A stretch of 64,000 nucleotides of DNA from Sorghum bicolor. Its lineage: Eukaryota; Streptophyta; Magnoliopsida; Poales; Poaceae. Shown piece by piece: positions 23,754 through 35,600 of the stretch. Made by a program: the position numbers and the translations under genes. Below the pieces are notes generated by a model. It did not search any database. It was not told the origin of the DNA and worked only from the letters and a program-made list of their open reading frames with translations. Position 1 is the stretch's first letter. Each line of letters starts with the position of its first letter. Where the stretch lies: NCBI RefSeq assembly GCF_000003195.3, contig NC_012875.2, positions 15,286,387 to 15,350,386 of the forward strand, in the 5' to 3' direction.

Positions 23754-26700
23754 GTTGATCTTGATTTAGGTCAGCGTTGGAAGGGAAACCACTTTGCCGA
23801 CATAAATTGATGGTTTCCCAAGGACAAGCTTGGTGTCCTAAAATAAGCACTGATCAGATCGTAACATGAGTTTTTAATTATTTACAACATTACCTTGTGT
23901 ATTGAGCATATAAGGATAATTGTAAAAATATTTCTTCGGGTATTCTTGTCACTAACCTTTCCAGGAATGGAACAAGAAGATCAGATGAATGACAAGCAAG
24001 TACAAGGTATGTCCAACCAATCATCATGCAACACTGAATTAAATTCATCCAAACTTGAATTCTGCAAAATTCAAGCTTGGGGGGAGTACTTTACATAAAA
24101 ACATCCTTTGCCCTGTTGCTATGTTGGTTGTCCCTACCTTTAAGACATGCTCAATTTGTTAAATACTAATCACACTACTTCATCTCCACTTGAGTAGATC
24201 TCTATAAATGCTGTCATGCTACCTTTGTCTATTTACTAGTAAGTGTTAGTTTGGAAGTACTGCACATACTTCTATTGGCTTTTAAATTAAGCATGGTGCT
24301 TAGGTTAAACAGCCTTCCTTAATCTGATTAGACATGGAGTCTAGTTCGGTTATTGAACTAAAAACTGCTTGTGTAGACATTGGTATATTTTTGTCGGACT
24401 AACCCTTGCAGAAAAACTTTCAATATCGATTTGGAAAGTCCTGAGATAAACTCACATCAGAGACGAAGAGAGTGACACATGAAGTTTAACAATTTGCACA
24501 AGAAGGACATAGCTCATTCATCATAGAGAGATGATCCATGGAGGGTGCCACAAACACGATGCACAACCGCTAAGAAAGGAAAGCTTCCATAAGGTGATAC
24601 TGTACCATCACTCTTCAAGCAAGGTAACATCTTAAGGTACTTGACTATCACTTTTATAAGCTTCGCCTTGGTTCTGGCGTTCATATAAATAAAAGAGACA
24701 AACATGTATGATTTACAACTCTAGATTAACCAACCCAACTGATTCAACATGTTTAGTCCTTTAACCCTTGTTTTTAGTACTACCTCCATGATCCCACACT
24801 CCTAATCATATGAGCTAAAATGTTACACATTCAATCATTGAGAGATATAAAGAAAAAGACATATACATAGATAGATTATCTTTCCATAAGGTTGAGCGAT
24901 CTGATCTGACAAATGTTATAAGTGCTACACTCATGAACTTTTCATCCATCAACTTTGTCTTGCTCACTATGCTTAGGGTTAGAGAAGAACAAATACACTT
25001 TAGGTTTTGTTGGTGTTTTCCACCAACAGGACCCATGCACTTGATCTCTGCCTTGTCTCTATGAGCAGGTACACTTCGAGCAAAACACGGAGGAGTTTTA
25101 TAACTCTCAGACTCTACCAAGTGAAGGACCTGGATCTACGAGCACAAACACACTAAGCAGGACACTGCCAACGCCGCACTTCAAACTGCTGGGCAAACGA
25201 AGAGGTGCAGACGTCAAGGTCCGCACCTGAATCAAATGACGCATCTGAAGAATGAACACGGTGAGAAGTCTTGTTCAGAAGACTTAAATCATTGAACCCT
25301 CGCCGAAAGGTAAAATCGGTAATTATCCATATTTATCCTTTCTGCATTTTTCCTTAAATTATTTACTTTCCTTAAATAGATTATTAGTTAATCATGCTAT
25401 CTTGAAAAGAAAATAAAAATGTTAAAAAATACTAAGCCCCATGTGAGTATACGAGTGGCATAAAACCCATAAGTACCTTCACTGTGGTGGCATAAAAATA
25501 AAATAAATATTTCTTTTCTGCTTTATAAAATAAAAATATAAAAACAGGGAGTAATATTTATTGAGGGAGCTCAACATGATGAAGGCTAGATATTTATGCT
25601 AACATTTAATTAGTTCCACAAGCTTTGTTGTCTATTTGAGCTCCATAGAATTTAAGAATCAAGAAGACTAGCAGACGGAGGACATTCTAATCGTTGTCAC
25701 AATGTTGCTTACTTTCAAATACACCTCTGCCACCTGCTAGCTACATCAAGAGAAATTACGTCAAAATTCAGCTTGGGGGAGAGCACCCCCATTTATCTCG
25801 CTAAGTATTTCTACCTATCTTTATACTTATATTATGTTAGAATATTAAAATACATAAACTATGAAAAACCAAATAAAGATTTTGTGCTTATATATATATA
25901 TATATCTTTTGCTTAGTGTGTTTAATAAATAAATAAAGTGGCTATGCTAATCTGAATCTTAATAATAAAACTCTAGCATGGATATGATGAATAGTTGCTC
26001 TGCCTAATTTGCAAATTTGAAGTTCTCTCTCAAGTTTAGACACAACTGTTATAATTTAAAGCTTGCTCTAGATCTAAACTTGTGGGATGAAAACTTGATC
26101 TGAAATCTAAGTTGTTAACGGATATGATATGGGAAGGTTGAGCTGCTGTTTATCTGTTCCTAGAGATGCTAGAATTCTGGAGAATTTTATCTTTGAAAAA
26201 TCTTCAAAATATTGCATGATGAGTTCCTGTATGATGAGAGTTTAAATTCCTACCACAGCCATATATACATGCTTGCTAGACTTTGAGCCACACATTTACT
26301 ATTTACTGCTTATGTGTGTAGACCCTTAGGAGCTTGTCATGTGGTTAAATCAAGATTCACTTGCATGTTCACTCATATATGCTACTTCTACTCTGGAAGT
26401 ACCATCCACATATATCCATCCATGTCCATCTCCAGAACCACCCAAAAATATTCTACTCCTAATCCGGGAGAGAATAGCCAAAAATATTTCTGTTTTCCCT
26501 TGTGAAATAAATGCTCAAGTTATCTTGCTACGACCACTTGCTATATTATCTCAAGAGATGAGTGCTCTGAAAAAAAAGAGAAGAAAAGAAAAAAAATAAA
26601 CGAGGAAATAAAAGGGGCAAGTGCCCGGAACCTCGAAAGAAATAAAAAGTGAGACGAGAGGTAAAAATGGACAAGTGTCCGATAGTAGAATTAGGGGTAC

Positions 26701-27422
26701 AGGATACCCACCTGAGAGGAAAGAAAAATGAAAGATAGAGCATCTCATTCTCCTCATAAAGTTTCAAAAAGCAAGGAAGGTATGTATCCCCTCAAAAGAG
26801 CAAAAGTAGAATCAGACTTTCACCATTGTTATCACCATCATCACCATACACCATTCATTCGCCACACATGCACATCTTGATTTGGCTTATTGATTTGTTT
26901 CTTTGGATCCATGGTTTGACTATACAATAAATGTCTTGTAAGTATGTATACTTTATCTCCCACCTATGAGCTCCAGATATTAAAGCCTTATTAGAGTAGG
27001 GTGAGAGAGAAGGCAATGTCACTATGCCTTATACCACAAATAACACATATCTTGAGAGAAGGCATATACCATCACTGCCTTGGTAAGGATCCAGAAATAC
27101 CACAAAAGAGAGATTTAGAGAGTCATACAAGGAATCTCCGAGTTTTATTTGAAAATCTGCAAAAACTCCAGAGCTATAGCTGATCAAGAATAAGAGACAT
27201 GGCACTTGGCTAGACTGTTCTATCTTTTAACTACTCAAGACAGAAGTGACGGTTACAAGTCCCATGGTGAAGGTAAAGTAAGTAAGTTTTATTTCTTGAC
27301 AGTTTACTCTAACTCAGAGATGAGATCTTATTTAAAAGTATGTGTACCGTCAAATTTTAGGATATTGCAAAAACTTCTGATCCATTGCTGAGTCTATCCT
27401 TGCTCAGGGACGAGCAAGAGGT
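23754..27422 (+). other. 3.7-kb non-coding 3' interior of the Athila-like element
   Basis: No convincing coding frame is present. Its parts recur in reverse at 1-2930 and at 63048-64000. It contains two extra polypurine-like motifs, AAGCTTGGGGGGAGT at 24073-24087 and GCTTGGGGGAG at 25771-25781, besides the real tract next to the 3' LTR. A purine-rich stretch at about 26566-26640 gives a spurious lysine-rich frame, and short TA repeats occur near 25890-25905. Confidence 0.7.
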
Positions 27423-27437
27423 AAGCTTGGGGGAGTT
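27423..27437 (+). other. Polypurine tract
   Basis: AAGCTTGGGGGAGTT directly abuts the 3' LTR start at 27438, the expected position for plus-strand priming. The same sequence adjoins the related LTR at 63032 on the minus strand. Confidence 0.85.
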
Positions 27438-28727
27438 TGTTGACGGTCCTTAAGTATCAAATTTAATTATCAAATAAACAAAGAAAAGGATCCAAATGAA
27501 ATCAACATCTAGACTTAGGGTTTTATCTGCCAGAATTCCACGAGTTTTGGTGTTTGTCTATTTCTGTAGGGTGTTATCAGGAAATATGAAAGAAAGGCCC
27601 ACACGTCGGGTTTACATAGAGATATTAATGTGCCGTGCAATTTTCTACCATCTAGAAGACTCCAGAAGCCACAGGAACGAACGGGAGGCCGATCGGGCCC
27701 GGGGGCAGGGCGCCCACCCAAGTCCCTTGGGTGCCCGCCCAGCTACAGTAACCAATCAGCTTCAACTTCGCGGATCATGCTCCACCGACCTAATACTTCA
27801 AGGAAAACCACACGATCAATGTCGGTTTGATCCGACGGCCCAGATTCATCTGAAAAGACTATATAACCAGACCCCCTGGCCCCTGGAGGAGGCACCCCTT
27901 GATCATTATTCATTATTCATAGACAGAGCAAAAGCTAGGGTTTAGAGATGAGAGCTCTCCTCTCTTCTCTAAACTAGAGTAGATCTAGATAGTAGCGAGA
28001 TGGAGAGCGAAGGAGGATTAGAGGAGAGGCCGGCCTGTCGGTTCTTCCTCCGGTTGTACTTCGTCATGATCAAGCTCTAATCAAGCTTGCTCATGGGATG
28101 ACTCTGGTAATCTACTTCTAATATATTATGCAATTACTAATTATGTATGTTCTGGTTCACAACTCTTTTGAGTACTTCTAATCTATAGGACGCTATAGGT
28201 TAGAGTTGTAGTATAGGTGTAAGCGAGGTGCTTAGATCTAGATTACTTGTGGATATCCCCTGTCTAGCTGGATCGTGTGGTAGGCCGCGTAGGTGACAGT
28301 TACTTTGGTCCTCTGTAGTCCACCTCTCGTTAGCAGGATGGGTAGGGTTTATCGGCCTATGGATAAGCATCCTTTGTGGTGTAATCTTATCTCGTGGTTC
28401 GTCCCAGACATAGACATACCCCTTTGAAGTAGAGAAACCATAGTTATCCTCTCTATTCTGCTACCATCGCCCATATACTAGATTGCTCTACTCTCTATTC
28501 CCATATTATCACCCATTGTTATCTTACCTTTAATATTGTTCTTATTCAATTCTACCATCAGTTCTCCCGTTTCCCTGTGGATACGATAAAACCTTTAACC
28601 GGGTAAAAGCTTCAACGGTATCCGTGCGCTTGCGGATTATCTGTGTGCGTATAAATACCATAGTACACTCTAGTGCCATGCTGGGGATGACAACCTAGTA
28701 TTCAAGTGGTGTTAGCAAGTGTCAACA
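27438..28727 (+). repeat. 3' LTR of the complete Athila-like element
   Basis: At 1290 bp it is 50 bp shorter than its partner. The missing block corresponds to about 22014-22064 and is flanked by the triplet ATC in the 5' LTR, which fits a microhomology deletion after insertion. It ends GTGTCAACA and is followed by ATGGC. Confidence 0.92.
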
Positions 28728-28732
28728 ATGGC
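28728..28732. repeat. Target-site duplication ATGGC, right copy
   Basis: It matches 20888-20892 and shows that the flanking Tat-like LTR sequence was continuous before insertion. Confidence 0.9.
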
Positions 28733-28930
28733 TGGTGGAAGGATGCTGCTAGCCTGAGGATGGAGACGGTGACTACTAGTTAATACCGATTGATCACCGG
28801 TGCCGATGGAGAGCAATTGGTTGCCGATGCCGATGGAGGAGAACGTGGAAATTGTTGAGACTAGAGGGTATGCCGATGAAGCAGGAGCCGATGGAGGTTT
28901 CATCATAATTGAAGTGGGTACAGGAATATC
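28733..28930 (+). repeat. Continuation of the split Tat-like LTR
   Basis: The sequence continues that of 20765-20892 across the insertion and is rich in GCCGATG words. It stops being distinguishable at about 28930, where antisense Transposase_28-type coding sequence of another element begins. The exact junction is uncertain. Confidence 0.5.
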
Positions 28931-29713
28931 ATTGGAGCGCGCGGGCCCATTTCATCCATCCTCAGCGATTGAGACATCAACGGGAGTACCCAGCAATGAT
29001 GAACCGCCGAGAGGACGAGGGCCGCCGTCAGACCCTCCTCGCGTAGACGCCTTAATGCGTCGAGGAGAGGGCGTAGCCGGGACTGGTGGTTTTGGATCAC
29101 CCCGTATTTCCAGTTGTCGAGGCGTTACTTGATAAGCCGCCTGGTGTAGGCGGGGAAGAGGCCGTCATCGTTGCGGAGGTAGAACCACTAGGAGTCCCAC
29201 TGGGTATAAATTGACATCAGCCCAATGGGGATGTATTCTCGAGGCTTGTCCACGTGCCCTGTCTTCTGCACCAGGTTGAGGTAGCCGGTTTGCACCGGTT
29301 TCCTCACCTCAGCGGTCCCGCTGGGAGCATGAAACATCTCACCCCGGAAGAGGTGAAGCCACAACTCTTAGTGCGGCATCACCCCCAGGTAGCCTTCACA
29401 CACCACGGCGAAGATCGCCACGGTGGAGATAGCGTTAGGGGAAAGGTGCTGGAGTTCGACCCCATAGTGCTGGAGAAGCACCCTTGTGAAGCGGCTTAAG
29501 GGAGATCCGAGCCCGTGGCGGTGAAACTTGACGAAGGAAACCACGTAGCCCTCGAGTGGGCTCGGCTCCCGGTGTTCCGCCGACGGTGGGATCCACTCCG
29601 GCCACATCGAGGAGGTAGCAGGACGGAGAAGCCCCTCCCTCCAGATCCCGCAGCCAGCGCTCCATCACGGTCGACGAGCGCCAGTCGTCGGCGGCGATAA
29701 GCTTCACCAGCAT
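28931..29713 (-). pseudogene. Transposase_28-type antisense ORF, decayed
   Basis: A minus-strand frame from about 29607 to 28935 keeps the family pattern PLEGYVVSFVKFHRHGLGSP, HYGVELQHLSPNAI, VVCEGYLGV, then WFYLRNDDGLFPAYTRRLI, RLDNWKYGV and LDALRRLREEGLTAAL. At least three in-frame stops interrupt it (after GVMPH near 29368, and before WFYLRN and RLDNWKY). An upstream ATG at 29713 (MLVKLIAADDW) lies in a different frame. The family (Pfam Transposase_28, 'putative gypsy type transposon') is found as an extra ORF in grass Ty3/Gypsy elements; its biochemical role is unknown. Only the N-terminal part survives. Confidence 0.72.
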
Positions 29714-29869
29714 GAGCGCGGCACGAAGGAGACGGTGGGGAAAGTTCTTCTTTACTGGTTATCTCTCCTTTCCGGGCTCTGATCTTCTCTGGTGCGCAGG
29801 AAGGTATGAGAGGGAAGGGAATGGAGGTAGCGGCGAAAGACGGAAGGAGAAGCAGTGAGACGGCCCCTC

Positions 29870-29880
29870 AATATATATAG
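29870..29880 (-). promoter_or_regulatory. TATA box upstream of the antisense pseudogene
   Basis: The minus strand reads CGCCTATATATATTGAGG, about 160 bp upstream of the first possible ATG of the antisense pseudogene. Place and direction suggest that the antisense ORF had its own promoter. Confidence 0.5.
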
Positions 29881-30245
29881 GCGTGTCACAACATGCAGAT
29901 CCGACAATCACGGTAACTCCCTCCTCAAATGTGTTGCCTAACGGTCCCAATTTCCTCGCGATAGGATATTATGGTTTCCACCTAGGCAGGAGGATGTTAC
30001 AACGGCTCTCTCCTGAAAAGGTGCACCCAACGGGAAAAAAGAAAAACCGTTGCTGCGACTCCTTCCGCCGCAAGGTAAGTTCGGCCCTAGCCGCCGATGA
30101 AACCTCGAGAGAGCGCAGACTGACCCACCGACAGGGTTCGATAGTCACTCTCAAGTACACGAGTTAGGGACACCTAGAAGGAGGTCGAAAAGAGGCATAG
30201 CTCGAAAGTTGATCCTCGAGATCCTACTGGGAGTATCCAAGGCCG

Positions 30246-30445
30246 AGACTAGTAGGTCACGAGGAATCCCCACGAAGGGAGGCGTCGAGCCGCTGGACCC
30301 AATCAAACGGGTGACTAGTAGGTAACGAGGAATCCCCACTAAGGGAGGCGTCGAGCTGCTGGACCCAATCGAACGGGTGACTAGTAGTTCACGAGGAATC
30401 CCCACTAAGGGAGGCGTCGAGCCACTGGACCCAATCGAACGGGGC
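30246..30445. repeat. Three 66-bp tandem repeats in the Tat 3' region
   Basis: Units start at 30246, 30312 and 30378, each beginning GACTAGTAG and containing CGAGGAATCCCC, GGCGTCGAGC and CTGGACCCAATC. The 66-bp period is divisible by three, which produces an open minus-strand frame of 22-residue repeats that I regard as incidental. Confidence 0.9.
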
Positions 30446-30886
30446 AAGTAACCTCACACACACTAGTCTGGCTTTAATGAGAACGCCTTCGAGCTATAGC
30501 CAACCCTCATCGAACGGGGCAAGGGTTCTCACTTTGATTTCCCAATAACACTCATTGAGGACGATAACGCTCGCCCCATTGGGGGTACGTCATGCTCCTC
30601 ACCGTGCGACCGAATGAAAGGAATCAGCAAACGTAGGCTGGTGTCAGCAAAACCACGAGCAAACGAAGCTCACGGGGCTCTACCAGGAGTCGATACCCCT
30701 GGACGAAAGAAGGTCGAAAATAATCCGACCCAAGGCTAACACAGTCCTCGAAGGAGTCCACAGACTCCTCCGAGGCCTCGGGGGCTACCCCCACAGGGGC
30801 CGCTCACGCGCCCCACCACGGAAATTCGATCAATTAAATAAACCCCTACTCGATCATCAATGCTCGAGCAGGGGCTCGGGGGCTAG
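30446..30886 (+). other. Non-coding 3' leader to the LTR, ending in a polypurine tract
   Basis: This is CG-rich sequence with CCTCGGGGGCTACCCC-type words typical of Tat 3' regions. AGGGGCTCGGGGGCT at 30870-30884 is the probable polypurine tract. No coding frame is supported. Confidence 0.6.
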
Positions 30887-31994
30887 AGTCGAGGGTGTTA
30901 GTAAGGGGTACCATAACAGGCATCTCTGACAGAGGGTACAAAGCCAACCCGCGAGTCGGACTCGATGTCCCACTCCATAAACGCACACTGATCGATGCCC
31001 TGACTCGACCCACGACGCGCACGATGATCGATCCTGGTCTCGGTTATGAAAATATGGTCGAGCAAACAACTAAAGGCTCGAAGCTAGGAGATCCTTGATT
31101 ACGGAAATGGCGTCGAGCGAATCAGCTAGCCTCGAGCGCAAAAGCGCACCCCCGCCGCCTACCGCGGGTACAGGGTTCAGGGCATTTAATGCGACTGACA
31201 GGCTCCCACCTAACCCAGCAGGCACGGGAAACGTGATGATGGATCGTGCGCCCATCAAATCCTACCTTTTCCCAGCTTTATCCTCAAAATCGGAGAAAGG
31301 TACGTGCAAGTATAGTTGCAACAGGCGTAATATCCCATCAAGAGGTCCCTCGAGATGAGGTAGTCAGGGCTCTCGTACACGGGTGATGCCTAAACCGCCA
31401 GACCCTCGAGCCCGCGTGCTCCTTCCCAGAGAAGGGTTGAGCGACGGAAGTCAGCGCTCCAACCACTCCCGACATGATGTCTGCTACAACGTACAAGCAT
31501 GCGTATACGTGCACCAATACCAGGCAACATATAGGAGGTAAACTCAGAGGGTGCATGCGCCATAATCACCAAGTACACCACAACAAGACGGGTCGAGGCC
31601 ACGCCGGTACAGAAGCCTAGAGTACGCCCACGCCATACCCCTATCGAGGTCTACTCTAGCGTCTATGACCTGTAACCACAAGCCTCCCCTTGGACTACAA
31701 AGGGGACGCAGAGGCCGAGCTAGGGGGTAACTCACAACACACGATACGTAGAACACCGATCGCATACACTCACGCATTCAGGACTTAGAACCCGTATTGA
31801 ATCCTTCTTGTACTCACCCCTGTACAAGCACTTAGGTGCAAGATAATACAAACTCGCTCCCCCGCTAGACGTAGGGCCCTCTTTTGCCCGAACCAGGATA
31901 AACCCTTGAGTCCATCTTGCATCACCATCCGAAAAGGAGAACACGCACACAACTTTACTTGTTGGTGTTACCCCCTGGGGTTAAAACACCGACA
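30887..31994 (+). repeat. 3' LTR of Tat-like element C
   Basis: The 1108-bp LTR shares AGTAAGGGGTACC near its start and TACAAGCACTTAGGTGCA near its end with the LTR at 42152-43229, so both belong to one family. Its first bases AGTCGAGG are mutated from TGTCGAGG, and it ends ACACCGACA. It is more decayed than the other copy. Confidence 0.75.
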
Positions 31995-33309
31995 AAGGGC
32001 ACTTAGAGTAGTTTAGCACTTTGTTTTTCCTTTGACCGTACTAGTAAGGGGGGCATTGAGCGGGTAGCTTGACCTAGGCAAGGCTTTAGGTTTAGGTGTG
32101 GCGCACACATGGTAAACCTAGCACTAGGCAGCTCTGAAAAATCCTTAGATCAAGAGGAACAAACTTTGTTTTAGAAAGATCACGTTTCGACGATGTTTGC
32201 TTGCTGAAACAGGCACCAGACGCTAGCACCGGACGCTCTGTGAGCGCGTCTAGTGGTGCTGACTTGAGTTAGCGTGTTTGGGTGCCTAGGGTTAGGCACC
32301 GGACGCACGCACCAGACTCACTGGGGTGCGTCCGACCCCATACCCAGGGAGGTCTGCATTTTGACCTCGCACCGGACGCGGGCACCGGACCCACCATGGT
32401 GCGTCCGGTCCCGTACCCAGAGAGGATTGCATCTTGCCTCTCACCGGACGTGGTCTAGGTGAGTCACCGGACTCATTGTGGGTGTGTCCCGTGCATGGCA
32501 GGTGCAAGTACAGTTAGCCGCTAATGGGGCACCGGACGCTCTGCGGAGTGCGTTCGATGCTCCCGTTTTCTGAGGAATTCGGGTGGCCGGCCCTTGGACT
32601 TGATGGGGAGTATTTATACTCCTCCACCTCGTCCTTGGGAGGTCTCTTGCCCATTTGATCAGCTGAGAAACACCTTGTGGTGCAAGAGAGAAGCAAGAGG
32701 CTAGAGAGGATTGAAAATTGAGTGCTCTCTTAAGTGAATCCCTCTCTAGTTGAGTTATAAGAGTTCAAGTGTGCATCCACCACTCTCTAGAGCCTTGTTT
32801 GGGTCAGTGAGAGTTCTTTGCTTGTTACTCTTGGTGATCGCCATCACCTAGACGGTTCGGTGGTGATTGGAGGCACGAAGACTGCCTAGAGTTTTTGTGG
32901 GTGGCTCGTGTCAAGCTTGTGAGTGGCTTTGGGCGATTCACCGCGACGGAGTGTCGAAGAATCAGCCCGTAGAGAGCATTTGGTCCTTGCGTGGATCAAG
33001 GGGGAGCAAAGCCCTTGCATGGGTGCTCCAACGAGGACTAGTGGAGAGTGGCGACTCTCCGATATCTCGGCAAAACATCACCGTGTTCCTTCTTGCTCTC
33101 ATCCTTTACTTTCTAGCATTTACTTTGAGCATTTTACATTCTTAGAATTCCCATGCTAGAATAGGATTTGAACTAGGTTGCAAAACTTTTATCTAGTAGC
33201 TCTCTAGAACACACTTAGGCACAAGGGGTTGAATTGGAGCTTACAGGTTGCTTAAATTTTTAGAGAAGCCCAATTCACCCCCCCCCCCCTCTTAGGTATC
33301 TTGGTCCTT
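31995..33309 (+). repeat. Copia (Sirevirus-like) LTR fragment
   Basis: The segment contains repeated CACCGGACGC words, a TATTTATA box near 32611, AGAGAGAAGCAAGAGGC leader-like sequence, and an end with AATTCACCCCCCC then CTCTTAGGTATC, which resembles the 3' end of Sirevirus-type LTRs in grasses. No primer site follows and no target duplication is visible, so it is a fragment. The family call rests on remembered LTR features, not on pol sequence. Confidence 0.5.
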
Positions 33310-35110
33310 TTAGCCGGGAAGGGATCCATTTCGTGCGTGGGCAGGGAGGAGTCTACTGGTCACCATTCAGTTTGACCCTCCACCGTGTGTCACTGGTCGG
33401 TGCCGGCACGCCATGGAGGAGGTGGTTCCCACCACTCTTCATATCCTAGCATTGATCTAGTGGAGCCCACCGCAGATCCGATAGCTGAAGCCGAGATCCA
33501 CGTCCTCTACGTCGCACCAAGGTGCCTGAGTGAAAGAGAAGGGAAAAGAATAAATTGCTTGGTCGTACCCACGAGACATGTCGTCGTCTTTGAGCTGTTG
33601 CTCAGCACGCCTTCGTCCCCACCTAGATGCTTGCCTATTGAATGGCAGTGAGCACATGGGGCTCCCTGTGCTCCAGCAATGGCGGCAAGCTTGTGCGGTA
33701 TCTCGTGCTCTAGCGATGGCGGCGAGCACTATGGTGCGACAACCGTGGGGAGAGAGAAAGAGGAGAGAAAGGGAGAGATGAGAGTACGAGGGGTAAGGCA
33801 TTGCACTAGGTTTGGTACACCTCTGTGGGGGGTTGTTCGCAAATTTCTAGGGGTTTTGTGCAAAACGTTTACGTTATCAAAGTTTTCATTCTTTGCATTG
33901 AAATAAAGGTATATATTGTACGGCGGGTTGATTTCTAAAAACCTAGTGGGTGTTTTTGCAAAATGTACAAGTCGAGATGCGTGTCGTCATGCTGAGACGC
34001 CACCAATGCTCTGAATTCTCTCGTGCGAACGAAGTAGAGTGGGTTTTAATCAACCCCGATTGACTCACTCTTTCTTGACCTATTTTCAATTGACTTGCTC
34101 TTTCTTAGCCTTTTAAGTGAGTTCTAGCTTGAGGTGACATAGTTTGTTCCCTTACTTTAGCTTGTATGGGACGGTGGAGAATCCATATTGAATGGACGAG
34201 GAATTGGATTAGGGAAAGAGAAGGTAACACCCAAAGTATGTCTCGTCATCAACAAACGTCATCAGTCCTAGGCCTGCTAATGGGGCTAAATCCGCTCCAA
34301 ATCTGCCCTAATCCACAAAATTGAAGCTAGCCGACCTTCCTCAACCTACTACATGCGAATTTGGGCGAATACAAGTACTGCCAAATAAGGCAATTGGGGT
34401 GAATGCAAGGTGCTGCCAAGGCCTCACTACATTGATGCCCTCTAACATGTTCATCATGCCCTGTGCAAGAAGTCAATGGCGCACAGGTCACTGATAAACC
34501 GACGTTGTGCCTTCTGCAAGAAATGGCGAATGGATAAAAGTTTAAAAAGAACCACTCTCATAAAATTATTATCCAAAGTATCAAATATACACCACACAAA
34601 GCTAGATCACAAGAAATGGTGAAAAACTGAAATTATCCAAATATCCTGGATCAAACATGTAGTCTATGATTCAGCATCCTGAATTTGAAAATGGATGATG
34701 CGAACAATCACCATTGGATATGAATTTGAAATGTGTACAGGTACCAAAGGAATACATGGATGACAGCAGGGTGTATTATCAAATACAAAGGAAATTGTAT
34801 GCTGGTGAAGCAGTAGATCAGGCTCTGCCCGATGCAATCTCACTGATGGGAACTTGTTATGAGTAAAGGGCTAAAGGCACCAAACAGGGGACAGCACAAG
34901 TAGTGCAGCAGAAGGAGAGGATCTAACTGTAAGTTGGGTTGATATGAGAAAGTAGTAGATCGATATAGTACATGATACATGTAATATAGGACAAGGGTGG
35001 CTTATAGAAACAGAACCATTCTCTGATATTCATGTCAAATACAACTCAATCTACTGGTGTCTGGACTTGGAGTCCAAGGCAACACAACTATAGGGGTTGG
35101 CCGGCTGTGC

Positions 35111-35114
<4 letters not shown>
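33310..35114. other. Unclassified intergenic sequence
   Basis: The left part (33310-33800) is moderately GC-rich and has frames of about 75-115 codons on both strands, none with a domain or homologue I recognise. The right part is mixed-composition sequence without repeats I can match elsewhere in the window. I see no supported gene here. Confidence 0.4.

Positions 35115-35161
<47 letters not shown>
35115..35161. repeat. (TA)n microsatellite
   Basis: This is a perfect TA dinucleotide run of about 47 bp. Confidence 0.95.
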
Positions 35162-35165
<4 letters not shown>

Positions 35166-35183
35166 TAGGTTAATGCTCGTACG

Positions 35184-35600
35184 TTGTTACGGGTTTTAAA
35201 ATCCACATACTCTATGTTTCTTCATTGTTATTTTATTTTTTCTGTCTATATTCTTTCTTTTTCATTTCTTTTCAGTTTTTTGTTTTTGATTTTATTTTAT
35301 TTTCTGTCCTTTCCTTATTCTTTTCTTGTTTTAATTTTACCTTTTATTTTCTTTTTCTTTTGGTTTTATTTTATTGTTCTTCCTTGCTTCTATTTGTTTT
35401 TCTTTTTTCTTTTCAGATTTTCTATGTTTCTTCATTCTTATTTTATATTTTATTTCCTTTTAATCTTATTTTTATCCTTATTTAAATTATTCATTAATTT
35501 TATTTGCTCTATGCACTTTTTATCATTTGTTAATTATGTCTATTTTTATATTTTTTTTCTTAGTAATTTTATTTTTTATTTTTATTTTCTATATATATGT
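35184..35600. repeat. T-rich low-complexity tract
   Basis: The plus strand is mostly T with TTCTTTT and TTTATTT words over about 400 bp. Frames open across it encode only Phe/Leu/Ile/Ser-rich strings and are not credible proteins. It follows GGTTAATGCTCGTACGTTG, a motif I cannot assign. Confidence 0.8.

Larger units (their letters stand above)
20893..28727 (+). mobile_element. Complete Athila-like non-autonomous LTR retrotransposon
   Basis: Two LTRs (20893-22232 and 27438-28727), a tRNA-Asp primer site, a polypurine tract and a five-base ATGGC target duplication define a complete 7.8-kb insertion. The 5.2-kb interior has only a gag-like ORF with one stop, then 3.7 kb without coding sequence. 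There is no protease, reverse transcriptase or integrase, so it would need enzymes from an autonomous relative. The LTRs differ by roughly 20 substitutions plus one 50-bp deletion by eye, so the insertion is young. Confidence 0.92.
28931..31994 (+). mobile_element. Degenerate Tat-like element C (3' part)
   Basis: From left to right: an antisense Transposase_28-type pseudogene, its upstream TATA region, a tandem-repeat block, a polypurine tract and a 3' LTR ending at 31994. This is the order known for the 3' region of Tat-lineage elements with an antisense extra ORF, and it matches element B at 45578-64000 in mirror image. gag, pol and the 5' LTR are missing, lost at the junction near 28930. 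Confidence 0.75.

Noticed and set aside
30151..30447. Minus-strand frame encoding 22-residue repeats (GSSGSTPP type)
   Set aside because: It is a by-product of the 66-bp tandem repeats, whose length is divisible by three, in a non-coding 3' region.
35162..35200. GGTTAATGCTCGTACGTTG after the TA repeat as a specific transposon terminus
   Set aside because: I have a vague memory of similar plant repeats but cannot tie it to a named family or find a matching second end.
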